DNA from: Onstottus_B arcticum
Lineage (GTDB): Bacteria > Acidobacteriota > Blastocatellia > UBA7656
DNA length: 64,000 nucleotides
Direction of reading: 5' to 3'
Assembly (NCBI GenBank): GCA_038040485.1
Contig: JBBPIE010000002.1
Location: 124,001 to 188,000, forward strand
Part shown: positions 15,207-23,084 of the stretch, piece after piece
Position numbering within the stretch: position 1 is the stretch's first letter
Layout: each line of letters starts with the position of its first letter
Notes under the pieces: generated by a model
Told to the model about the DNA's origin: nothing
What the model saw: only the letters and a program-made list of their open reading frames with translations
Database searches by the model: none
Position numbers and translations under genes: made by a program

Positions 15207-16004
15207 TTGACAAAAGCAGGCAGGATCTTTCTGTTCGCCCTTCTAGTCGCTTCATTCATTTCCACAGGCGCGGCCGCCCAGCAAAAGCCGGCGACTCCGC
15301 CATCGCAAAGCGGCAATCAGATAGTCGGCTACTCCGAGCGAAAGCCGGCCAATCAAACGCAGTCTCAAGATACCTCGAAGAAGACCGAGGCCGTGCCGGT
15401 TCCAACGGCCATCGTCGAGTTGAAGGCAACGGTCATCCCTCCCGCTCCGCACGTCGTGAAGATTGCAGCGAACTCGATCTCGATTCCAGCCGACAAGGCC
15501 GGCGCGGACTCAAAGTATGAGCAAAGACCGTCAGTGGCCAGCCAGGCAACAGTCGGCAGCGTCTTCGGAGTGAGGCGTGACCCGTTTACCCGTCGCGCAA
15601 AGTTTCACTCGGGCGTCGATATCAAGGCTCGCATGGGCGATCCGGTCGGGTCGAGCCAGCGCGGAGTAGTTGAGTTCGCCGGTTGGTATTACGGTTACGG
15701 CTACTTGCTAATCGTGCATCACGGTGGCGGTGTTCGGACTCACTACGCGCATTTGTCGAGCTTCGATGTCGAGGTCGGCTCGCGAGTCGAGCGGGGCACG
15801 ATCATCGGCCGCGCGGGCAGCACGGGGCGTGCTACTTCACCACACCTTCACTATGAAGTTCGGGTTGACGGGATCGCTTTGGATCCGTTCCAGCCTCTGG
15901 CACTCGATTCTTCATCCGATTACTTCAGAGTAACGAAATCTCCGTCCGAGGCAACTGATCGGCAGGCTTCTCTAGAGGCTACCCGGCCACGCCGCGTAAA
16001 TTAG
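15207..16004 (+). CDS. M23-family metallopeptidase (LytM-type), TTG start
   Basis: A 265-residue exported peptidase. The signal peptide (1-24) ends at STGAAAQ. A Pro/Lys-rich linker leads to an M23 domain (about 115-240) with the zinc ligands H134 and D138 in FHSGVDIKA and HLH at 213-215 in TSPHLHYEV; THYAHLS precedes them. M23 peptidases cut peptidoglycan cross-bridges or act as degenerate amidase activators, but all key residues are present here. The start is a TTG at 15207 preceded by GAGGAGAGGG; no in-frame ATG exists near the signal peptide. A strong intrinsic terminator follows at 16031-16070. Confidence 0.88.
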   Translation: MTKAGRIFLFALLVASFISTGAAAQQKPATPPSQSGNQIVGYSERKPANQTQSQDTSKKTEAVPVPTAIVELKATVIPPAPHVVKIAANSISIPADKAGADSKYEQRPSVASQATVGSVFGVRRDPFTRRAKFHSGVDIKARMGDPVGSSQRGVVEFAGWYYGYGYLLIVHHGGGVRTHYAHLSSFDVEVGSRVERGTIIGRAGSTGRATSPHLHYEVRVDGIALDPFQPLALDSSSDYFRVTKSPSEATDRQASLEATRPRRVN

Positions 16005-16030
16005 ATCGCGCATCAATGCTTTGGTGCGGA

Positions 16031-16070
16031 AAGGCGGGACTCGCAAGCGAGTCCCGCCTTTCTTCTTTTT
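16031..16070 (+). terminator. rho-independent terminator of the M23 gene
   Basis: A 14-bp perfect stem (AAGGCGGGACTCGC at 16031-16044 with its complement at 16047-16060) is followed by TCTTCTTTTT. It lies 27 bp after the stop codon at 16004. Confidence 0.92.
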
Positions 16071-16182
16071 GTCATCCGATCCAACGCCAGCGTGTATCAT
16101 CTATCAGGGGCATCCTGACAGTTGATGAAGTCATCACAGCCCTTGCCGTGGATTCCGTTTTCATAAGACTGGGGTAGTTTGG

Positions 16183-16998
16183 ATGTTAAAGAGTTCGCTG
16201 CTTGTTATTCCCTTCATCGCGCTGACGTTGATCACCGGGGTCGCGCAAAGGCCAGACGTCAAGTTTGATCGCCCCGCCGCCACCGCTTCATCGCCGAAGC
16301 CGGCATTCGTCGTGGGCGAGAGATTGACCTACGAAGTGTCCTGGCAAGACTTTCTAGTTGCTGGGGAGTTGGTAATCGAAACGAAGGAGCGGCGGAACTA
16401 CGAAGGCGTCGATGGTTATCACGTCAGCGTACAGGCTCAATCTGTTGGCTTGGTCAGCGCTATCGGCAAGAAGATCGACGACGCTTACGAGTCATTCATC
16501 GACGCTTCCACGCTGCTGCCCTTCCGAGCCGAGAAGCGCACGCGTCACGGCAATAAGCGCCAACAGTCTTCGGTGACGATTGATCAGGAGCATCGCTCGG
16601 CTCGGCTGGCAGATGGGCGAAGCCTGAAGCTGCCGGCTGAAACCTACGACCTCGCCAGCCTGCTGTTCGCGATCCGGGGGATGGACCTGACGCCGGGCAG
16701 ATCGCGAACGTTTAACGCGCTTGAAGACGATAAGCTCTACGCGATCAAGATCGAACCCGAAGCAAAGGAAAGAATCACGACACGGGCGGGAAGTTTCGAC
16801 ACAATCAGGATCGCGACCAGGATGGCTGACCGGGCTAACGACAAGCTCTACAACCTCCGGCTCTACGTGACAAACGATCAGCGGAGGATTCCAGTGTTGA
16901 TCACCGCCGAGCCTTCGTGGGGCAGCGTGCGAGTGCAGTTGATGTCGGCAACTCCGTCAATAAGAAACGATCCGCCGTCGAAGGCATCCAGGAAATAA
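16183..16998 (+). CDS. DUF3108 domain-containing periplasmic protein
   Basis: A 271-residue protein with a signal peptide (1-20, VIPFIALTLITGVAQ). The beta-rich DUF3108 pattern includes FVVGERLTYEVSWQDFLVAGEL near 44, VSVQAQSVGLVSAI, KKIDDAYESFIDASTLLPFRAEK, YDLASLLFAIRGMDL and a C-terminal LYVTNDQRRIPVLITAE (each cited for its conserved core). DUF3108 proteins are found in the periplasm of many Gram-negative bacteria with no settled function. It is a single gene after the M23 terminator. Confidence 0.85.
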   Translation: MLKSSLLVIPFIALTLITGVAQRPDVKFDRPAATASSPKPAFVVGERLTYEVSWQDFLVAGELVIETKERRNYEGVDGYHVSVQAQSVGLVSAIGKKIDDAYESFIDASTLLPFRAEKRTRHGNKRQQSSVTIDQEHRSARLADGRSLKLPAETYDLASLLFAIRGMDLTPGRSRTFNALEDDKLYAIKIEPEAKERITTRAGSFDTIRIATRMADRANDKLYNLRLYVTNDQRRIPVLITAEPSWGSVRVQLMSATPSIRNDPPSKASRK

Positions 16999-17047
16999 CG
17001 AGTTCATTCTCTGCGGGTGTGCGGGATCGAGGCGAGGTCGCTTTGAT

Positions 17048-17114
17048 CCGCTTAGCGCGGCGCGGTGACAAGCGAGACTTTGGCCACGCTCGAGCCTACC
17101 GCGCCGCGAAGCGG
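17048..17114. other. GC-rich imperfect hairpin in a 420-bp gene-free gap
   Basis: CCGCTTAGCGCGGCGCGGT (17048-17066) pairs with ACCGCGCCGCGAAGCGG (17098-17114), with one bulge. It may terminate the DUF3108 transcript; no T-run follows. The rest of 16999-17419 shows no convincing gene. Confidence 0.45.
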
Positions 17115-17419
17115 TGCGCGTGTTAGACCGAAACGACTCTCATCGTTTTTGGTATCGAGCCCCAACCCACAAGCGGGTCGCGACTCGTCACTCAGAGTGG
17201 CAACGAACGGGCCGCCCAACCTGCCTGATCGCTGCTGCTTGTTTGCCGCACTTATCGAGACCGAGGTTGATTCGCCCGCAGCATTTCACAAACAACTGTC
17301 GATCAAAATCTGCGCCGCCACATGCGCGACTCCACGTGATTTGGTAGTGTTCTGCGGTCTCTCGTTTTTGCCCGTCGAACTCCGGGACCATTTCGTATGA
17401 CCTTTAAGGGAGATAAAGA

Positions 17420-17692
17420 ATGACACTCACCTCGCTCTTGTTGCTGCTACTCGTCGCGGGAATCTGCGGATCGATCGGACAAAGCATCGCGGGCTACACT
17501 CGCGGAGGCTGTCTGGTTTCGATCGCGTTGGGGTTCATCGGCGCGCTACTAGGAGTGTGGATCGCCGGCGCGCTTCACCTGCCCGACCTGTTCGTGGTCA
17601 ACATCGGCGGCGAGCACTTCCCCATCATCTGGTCGATCATCGGCTCGGCTTTGTTCGTCGCAGTAATAAGCTTCTTCACACGCCGCCGATAG
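17420..17692 (+). CDS. GlsB/YeaQ/YmgE-family small membrane protein
   Basis: A 90-residue integral membrane protein with three hydrophobic segments: 3-20 (TSLLLLLLVAGICGSIG), 31-52 (CLVSIALGFIGALLGVWIAG) and 66-85 (FPIIWSIIGSALFVAVISFF). The Gly-rich spacing and ending on RRR fit the transglycosylase-associated family, whose name is historical; members are stress-linked membrane proteins of unknown activity. AAGGGAGATAAAG gives a good ribosome-binding site before the ATG. Confidence 0.8.
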   Translation: MTLTSLLLLLLVAGICGSIGQSIAGYTRGGCLVSIALGFIGALLGVWIAGALHLPDLFVVNIGGEHFPIIWSIIGSALFVAVISFFTRRR

Positions 17693-18007
17693 ACTGCGCA
17701 GTCTGAAGCTGCTTTTCTTCGATTGTGGGAAAGTGAGATTCCACAAGCGAACACAGTCACGTCTCCGAATTCTGGATCCTGGATTTCAGAGCCTTTGTCG
17801 TTCATTCCACAACGCTAGCCGGCGCGCTCCGTGAACCGCACAAACCCTGCTCTCCAGCCAGGTTAAGCTCTAAGCCTCGTCCGCGCCTCAAAGCCAGGGC
17901 TCCAAAATCCAAAACCGCAACCCCACAATCCGCTCTGGCACGCTGGTTGGCTATTCGCTTCGGAGCTGGCTTCGAATGATCTAGCTGAAGCCGGAAAGGT
18001 GACATTA
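17693..18007. other. gene-free region upstream of the ADOP array
   Basis: No frame with recognisable coding character. A 14-bp perfect palindrome AGACTGCGCAGTCT (17691-17704) overlaps the stop of the preceding gene and precedes a T-rich stretch (GCTTTTCTT), possibly a weak terminator. The promoter of the ADOP array may lie here, but I cannot point to convincing -35/-10 boxes. Confidence 0.4.
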
Positions 18008-20383
18008 GTGGAAACCATCAGGCAGGATCTTCGATTCGGCGTCCGGATGTTGCTCAAGAATCCGGGCTTCACGGTGGTCGCGCTGCTCACGCTTGCGCTT
18101 GGCATCGGAGTCAACACCGCAATCTTCAGCGTAGTCTACTCGGTGCTGTTGCGTCCGCTTCCTTATCCTGACGCCGAGCGCCTTGTGGTCACCGGCATTT
18201 CTGTTCCCGACTTTCGCGATCTGAAAGAAGCCAATCAGGTGTTCGATGAAACCGCGATTTGGGCCTCTAATATGTACACGATCAACGACGGTGGAGAGCC
18301 TGAACAATTGAGGGGCGCGGTGGTTTCGCCGAGCTTCTTTAAGCTTCTCGGCCAGCCCGCAGCCGGCCGGACATTTCAACCCGAAGAAGACCAGGAACCG
18401 CTGGTTGTGTTGAGCTACGATTTGTGGAAGCAGCGATTCGGGGGTGAAGCCGGAGCAATCGGCCGCACTTTGAATCTCGGCGGCCGCAGCCACACGATCG
18501 TCGGAGTGATGCCGCCCGAGTTCCAGTTCCCAGACTCCCAGTTCAAACTGTGGGTGACTTTCGGTTCGGCGCTCTCGCAGACGCCGGCCCAGGCCGAGAA
18601 CCGGCAGCTTCGCATCTTTCGTTGCATAGCTCGCCTTGCGCCCGGAGTCTCACTCCAACAAGCTCAAACCGAAACCGCGTCGATATTCAAACGGCTTGAA
18701 GAACAATACCCGGCAACCAACACCGGAGTGACCCCGACTCTCACCCCGCTGTACGATCGCATCGTCGGCGATGTGCGCCCGGCGCTTATGATCCTTCTCG
18801 CTACGGCGGGCTTTGTGTTGTTGATCGCCTGCGCGAACGTAGCCAACTTGATGCTGGCTCGAACGACGGCGCGCGAGCGCGAGATCGTGATTCGAGTGGC
18901 GCTTGGCGCGGGGCGCTGGCGTGTTGCACGTCAGCTTCTAACCGAAAGCGTTCTGCTCGCCGGGTTCGGAGGCGCGCTCGGCACGCTGCTCGCCGTCTGG
19001 GGCGTCGACTTGCTGACCGGCCTCAATCCGAGTGGCATTCCGAGACTCAGCAGCATCAGCATAAGCATTCCGGTCTTGTTGTTCACCCTCGGGGTCTCGC
19101 TCTTTACGGGGATACTCTTCGGGCTGGCGCCGGTTACGCAAGCTCTCCGGCTCAACCTGAACGACGCGTTGAAGGAGGGAGGCCGCGGGATTGGCGGAAG
19201 CGCCTGGGGCCGGCGCTTGCGAGGCGGACTGGTCGTGGCGGAGATCGCGCTGTCGCTCGTTGTCCTTGTCGGCGCGGGGCTGCTGGTGAAAAGCTTTTCG
19301 CGATTGATGAACGCCGACGCGGGCTTTGTTGCGGACAACTTGCTGACGATGAACATCGAGTTGTTTCACTTCAAGGACCCGCAGCAACGCGCCGCGATTC
19401 AGCAGGAAGTAATTGCCCGAATCGAACAGATCCCCGGCGTTGAAGCGGCAGGCGGCGGTTCGGGACTGCCCCCGGTGACCGCGCAGCGAGTCACAAGATT
19501 CGCAGCCGAGGGGCAAGACGTTTCAACGTCCCAGCAGAACACCGGTTATTTTATCGGCACAAGCCCCGGCTATTTTCACGCGCTCGGAACTCCGCTCATC
19601 CAGGGACGCGTGTTCGATGAGCGCGACTCGGACACGGCTCCGAAAGTCGTAGTGATCAACAAAACGCTCGCCGCTCGTTTGTTTCCGGGCGAAGATCCGA
19701 TCGGCAAGCGCTTAAAGCTGATCAATCCCGAACAATCAGACCAATGGCGTTCGATCGTCGGCATAGTCGGCGACGTAAAGTACTCGGGCCTGGATGATAC
19801 AGGGGACGCGGTCGTTTACACGCCGTTCGCGCAGACGCCATTCCTCTGGTCCTATGTCATGGTGAGGGCGGCTGGCGATCCATCGGCGTTGATCCCAAGC
19901 ATCAGACACGCGGTCTCTTCGGTGAATCCGACGCTGGCGGCGCTGCAGCTTAAGCCGATGCGCGACACAGTCTGGGGTTCGGTATCTCAGCCCCGATTCA
20001 ACATGATTCTGCTTTCGTCGTTTGCAGTTCTTGCCCTGGCTCTCGCTGTTGTGGGTCTGTACGGAGTGATGTCCTATCTGGTGGCGCAACGCACGCGGGA
20101 GATCGGAGTGCGGATGGCGTTGGGCGCAAGCAGCACCGACGTCTTGAAGCTGGTGCTAAGGCACGGGCTTGCGCTTGCAGGAACGGGCATAGTGTTCGGA
20201 CTTGCTGCGGCGTTCGCAGCAACGCGAGTGCTGTCAAGCATGTTGTTCGGGCTAAGCTCAACTGATCCAGCAACGTTTGCTTTTGTTGCTTTGCTGCTAA
20301 CAGCAGTTGCGGTCGCGGCCAGTGTGATACCGGCTCGCCGGGCAATTAGAGTCGATCCGATGGTCGCGTTGAGATACGAATGA
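18008..20383 (+). CDS. ADOP-family permease, copy 1
   Basis: A 791-residue acidobacterial duplicated orphan permease: [MacB periplasmic core + FtsX] twice. The N-terminal signature VETIRQDLRFGVRML is followed by TM1 (PGFTVVALLTLALGIGVNTAIFSVV region). The first FtsX block has FVLLIACANVANLMLAR and the second GVMSYLVAQRTREIGVRMALGA. It ends RVDPMVALRYE, as the other copies do. I chose the GTG at 18008, not the GTG at 17999, because every paralogue starts with M-E-x-x-x-x-DLRYG. ADOPs resemble the membrane half of MacB-type mechanotransmission ABC systems but lack an adjacent ATPase; none is in this window. Confidence 0.9.
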   Translation: METIRQDLRFGVRMLLKNPGFTVVALLTLALGIGVNTAIFSVVYSVLLRPLPYPDAERLVVTGISVPDFRDLKEANQVFDETAIWASNMYTINDGGEPEQLRGAVVSPSFFKLLGQPAAGRTFQPEEDQEPLVVLSYDLWKQRFGGEAGAIGRTLNLGGRSHTIVGVMPPEFQFPDSQFKLWVTFGSALSQTPAQAENRQLRIFRCIARLAPGVSLQQAQTETASIFKRLEEQYPATNTGVTPTLTPLYDRIVGDVRPALMILLATAGFVLLIACANVANLMLARTTAREREIVIRVALGAGRWRVARQLLTESVLLAGFGGALGTLLAVWGVDLLTGLNPSGIPRLSSISISIPVLLFTLGVSLFTGILFGLAPVTQALRLNLNDALKEGGRGIGGSAWGRRLRGGLVVAEIALSLVVLVGAGLLVKSFSRLMNADAGFVADNLLTMNIELFHFKDPQQRAAIQQEVIARIEQIPGVEAAGGGSGLPPVTAQRVTRFAAEGQDVSTSQQNTGYFIGTSPGYFHALGTPLIQGRVFDERDSDTAPKVVVINKTLAARLFPGEDPIGKRLKLINPEQSDQWRSIVGIVGDVKYSGLDDTGDAVVYTPFAQTPFLWSYVMVRAAGDPSALIPSIRHAVSSVNPTLAALQLKPMRDTVWGSVSQPRFNMILLSSFAVLALALAVVGLYGVMSYLVAQRTREIGVRMALGASSTDVLKLVLRHGLALAGTGIVFGLAAAFAATRVLSSMLFGLSSTDPATFAFVALLLTAVAVAASVIPARRAIRVDPMVALRYE

Positions 20384-20387
20384 AGGG

Positions 20388-20486
20388 AATTGCGGATTTC
20401 GGATTTCCGATTGCGGATTGAAGACGGTCTTTTGATCCGTAAGTCGCGACCGAGAATCCGCAATCCGCAATCCGCAATCCGCAATT
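20388..20486. repeat. heptamer palindrome, GCGGATT type, copy 1
   Basis: Left arm 20388-20419 (7-nt units GCGGATT/TCGGATT), right arm 20455-20486 (AATCCGC words). It fills the gap between ADOP copies 1 and 2, from 4 nt after the stop to the ribosome-binding site GGAGGTGA of copy 2. Confidence 0.88.
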
Positions 20487-20501
20487 CTTCGGAGGTGACC
20501 C

Positions 20502-22958
20502 GTGGAAACTTTCCTTCACGATTTGCGTTACGGTTCTCGCATGCTGCTCAAGCGCCCGGGCTTCACTGCGGTGGCGGTGCTGGCTCTGGCACTTGGTATC
20601 GGCGCCAACAGCGCCATCTTCAGCGTGGTCAACGGCGTCGTCCTGCGAGCCTTGCCTTACAAAGATCCCGAAGCCCTGATGATGGTCTGGAATCGCAGGC
20701 CGTTGCTTCAAGCTCAAGCGGGGATGAACGAGTTTCCCGTGTCTGCCGCAGACTTCGTTGAATGGCGCGATCAGAATCAAGTCTTCGAACAGATCGCCGC
20801 GTTCCATACTCAGCCGTTCAACATCACCGGCGCGGGCGAGCCCGAGTTCCTGGGCGGCGTCCGCTCGTCTGCAGGCCTTTTCTCATTGCTCGGCGTTGAA
20901 GCCAAACTCGGCCGGACTTTTTTGCCCGAAGAAGATCAACCCGGCGCGGGTCACGTCGTCATCCTCAGTCCCGGGCTTTGGGAGCGGCGTTTCGGATCGG
21001 ACCCGCAGATCATCGGGCAAAAGCTTACGCTGAACGATGAACCTTACACCGTTATCGGTGTGATGCCGCCAGGCTTCCAGTTTCCGCGCAAGGGCGAGAT
21101 GCCGGCCGGTTACCAGTTCCCGAGACAAGCAGACCTCTACACGCCGCTGGCATGGACGCCGGCTCAGGTCGGCAATCGCGGCCGAAACTTTCTGGCGGTG
21201 GTCGGGCGGCTCAAACCACAGGTCGGCATCGCGCAAGCTCAGGCCGGCATGCACGAGATCGCCGAGCGGCTGACGCAGCAATATCCGCAGTTCAACTCAA
21301 ACAAAGAAGTGTTTATCGTTCCGCTCCATCAGCAAGTCATCGGCAAGGTCCGAACTGCGCTGCTGGTGCTTCTGGGCGCAGTCGCTTTCGTGTTGTTGAT
21401 CGCGTGCGCGAACGTCGCGAACTTGCTGCTTGCCAGAGCGGCGTCGCGGCAAAAGGAAATCGCGATTCGCACGGCGCTCGGGGCCAGCCGTTGGCGCGTG
21501 ATCAGGCAACTGCTCACAGAGAGCGTTCTTCTGTCGTTGGCGGGTGGAACGCTCGGGTTGCTGCTGGCGATGTGGGGAATCGACCTGCTCCTCGCCATCA
21601 GCCCGGCTAATTTGCCGCGCGTCGATGCGATTGGTGTGGACGGGCGGGTATTCGGGTTCACGCTTGCTATCTCGTTGTTGACCGGGATCGTCTTTGGGTT
21701 AGTGCCGGCAATCCAGGCTTCAAAGCCCGACGTCAACGAAGCGCTCAAGGAAGGCGGACGTGCTTCGTCAGTCAGTCACAACCGCTTCCGAGGCGCGCTT
21801 GTCGTCTCAGAAGTAGCGCTCTCGCTGGTGCTGCTGATCGGCGCCGGCTTGATGATCCGCAGCTTCGTTCGTCTCCTCAATTCCAGCCCGGGTCTCGACC
21901 CTGAGAACGTTTTGACGCTGGACGTCGGGCTGCCCCGAACTAAATACACCGGGCCGCAACAGGTCGCGTTCTTTCAACAAGTCATCGAGCGGCTGAGAGC
22001 GCTGCCCGGCGTGAAGTCGGCGGGCGCGGTTTATCCGCTGCCGTTGAGCGGCGCGGAAGAGGGCATGGGCTTTGGCATCGAAGGCCGTGCGGATTCGGCT
22101 CCTGGAGAACGGTACAACGCCGGCCCGCGATGGGTGAGCCCCGGCTACTTCAACACGATGGGCATTGCTTTGATGAAAGGTCGAGAGCTTTCTGAGCGAG
22201 ACGGCGGCGACTCGCCGCGAGTGCTGCTCATCAATGAAGCGATGGCCGCCCGGTACTTCCCGGACGAAGATCCGATCGGCAAGCGAGTCGCTTTCGATCA
22301 GGTCAACAACGCACCGAACTGGCGGGAGATAGTAGGCGTGGTTGGAGACGTCAAGCATTCGGCAATGGACTCCGATCCGAAGCCCGAGATGTACTTCCCG
22401 TTCACTCAATACCCTTCGTTCTTCATGACGCTGGTCGTGCGCACCTCGGGGGATCCGCTCAACCTGGTCGCGGCGGCGCGCAGTGAAGTGCTCGCGGTCG
22501 AAAAGAACCAGCCGATCTCCAACGTGCACACAATGGAAGAGCTGCTCTCTAACTCGATCGCGCAGCGGCGGTTCAACATGCTGCTGTTGAGCGTCTTTGC
22601 CGGAGTCGCGTTGTTGCTGGCCGCGGTCGGTATCTACGGCGTGATGTCTTACTCGGTCGCGCAACGCACTCACGAGTTGGGCGTAAGGATGGCTTTGGGC
22701 GCGCGGACTTCTCACGTGCTCGCGCTGGTCGTGAAACAAGGGATGACGCTTGCGCTAATAGGAGTCGGCATCGGGTTGGCGGCTTCGTTTGCGTTGACTC
22801 GCGTAATGGCGAGCTTGCTCTACGGAGTAAGCGCGACCGACCCGCTCACGTTTTCGGTGATCGCTTTGGTGTTGGCTTCAGTTGCGTTCCTGGCTTGCTA
22901 TCTTCCGGCTCGGCGCGCAACAAAAGTCGATCCGATGGTCGCGTTGAGATACGAATGA
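20502..22958 (+). CDS. ADOP-family permease, copy 2
   Basis: An 818-residue permease with GTG start and a strong upstream GGAGGTGACCC. N-terminus METFLHDLRYGSRML, first FtsX motif VLLIACANVANLLLAR, second GVMSYSVAQRTHELGVRMALGA, C-terminus KVDPMVALRYE. A short internal duplication in periplasmic domain 1 (GFQFPR and GYQFPR about 13 residues apart, near residue 190) makes it longer than copy 1. The last about 80 residues (MTLALIGVGIGLAAS onward) are nearly identical to copies 3 and 5 although the periplasmic domains differ widely. Confidence 0.9.
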   Translation: METFLHDLRYGSRMLLKRPGFTAVAVLALALGIGANSAIFSVVNGVVLRALPYKDPEALMMVWNRRPLLQAQAGMNEFPVSAADFVEWRDQNQVFEQIAAFHTQPFNITGAGEPEFLGGVRSSAGLFSLLGVEAKLGRTFLPEEDQPGAGHVVILSPGLWERRFGSDPQIIGQKLTLNDEPYTVIGVMPPGFQFPRKGEMPAGYQFPRQADLYTPLAWTPAQVGNRGRNFLAVVGRLKPQVGIAQAQAGMHEIAERLTQQYPQFNSNKEVFIVPLHQQVIGKVRTALLVLLGAVAFVLLIACANVANLLLARAASRQKEIAIRTALGASRWRVIRQLLTESVLLSLAGGTLGLLLAMWGIDLLLAISPANLPRVDAIGVDGRVFGFTLAISLLTGIVFGLVPAIQASKPDVNEALKEGGRASSVSHNRFRGALVVSEVALSLVLLIGAGLMIRSFVRLLNSSPGLDPENVLTLDVGLPRTKYTGPQQVAFFQQVIERLRALPGVKSAGAVYPLPLSGAEEGMGFGIEGRADSAPGERYNAGPRWVSPGYFNTMGIALMKGRELSERDGGDSPRVLLINEAMAARYFPDEDPIGKRVAFDQVNNAPNWREIVGVVGDVKHSAMDSDPKPEMYFPFTQYPSFFMTLVVRTSGDPLNLVAAARSEVLAVEKNQPISNVHTMEELLSNSIAQRRFNMLLLSVFAGVALLLAAVGIYGVMSYSVAQRTHELGVRMALGARTSHVLALVVKQGMTLALIGVGIGLAASFALTRVMASLLYGVSATDPLTFSVIALVLASVAFLACYLPARRATKVDPMVALRYE

Positions 22959-22962
22959 GCCC

Positions 22963-23068
22963 GATTTTGGATTTTGGATTTTAGATTTTGGATTGATGCG
23001 GCGAACGAACTCTCGGCCTCGCAATCCAACATCCGGCAATCCAAAATCCAAAATCTAAAATCCAAAAT
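22963..23068. repeat. heptamer palindrome, GATTTTG type, copy 2
   Basis: Left arm 22963-22994 (GATTTTG/GATTTTA units), right arm 23038-23068 (complementary units). It sits between ADOP copies 2 and 3, starting 4 nt after the stop. Confidence 0.88.
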
Positions 23069-23084
23069 AGGAAAAGAGTGACTT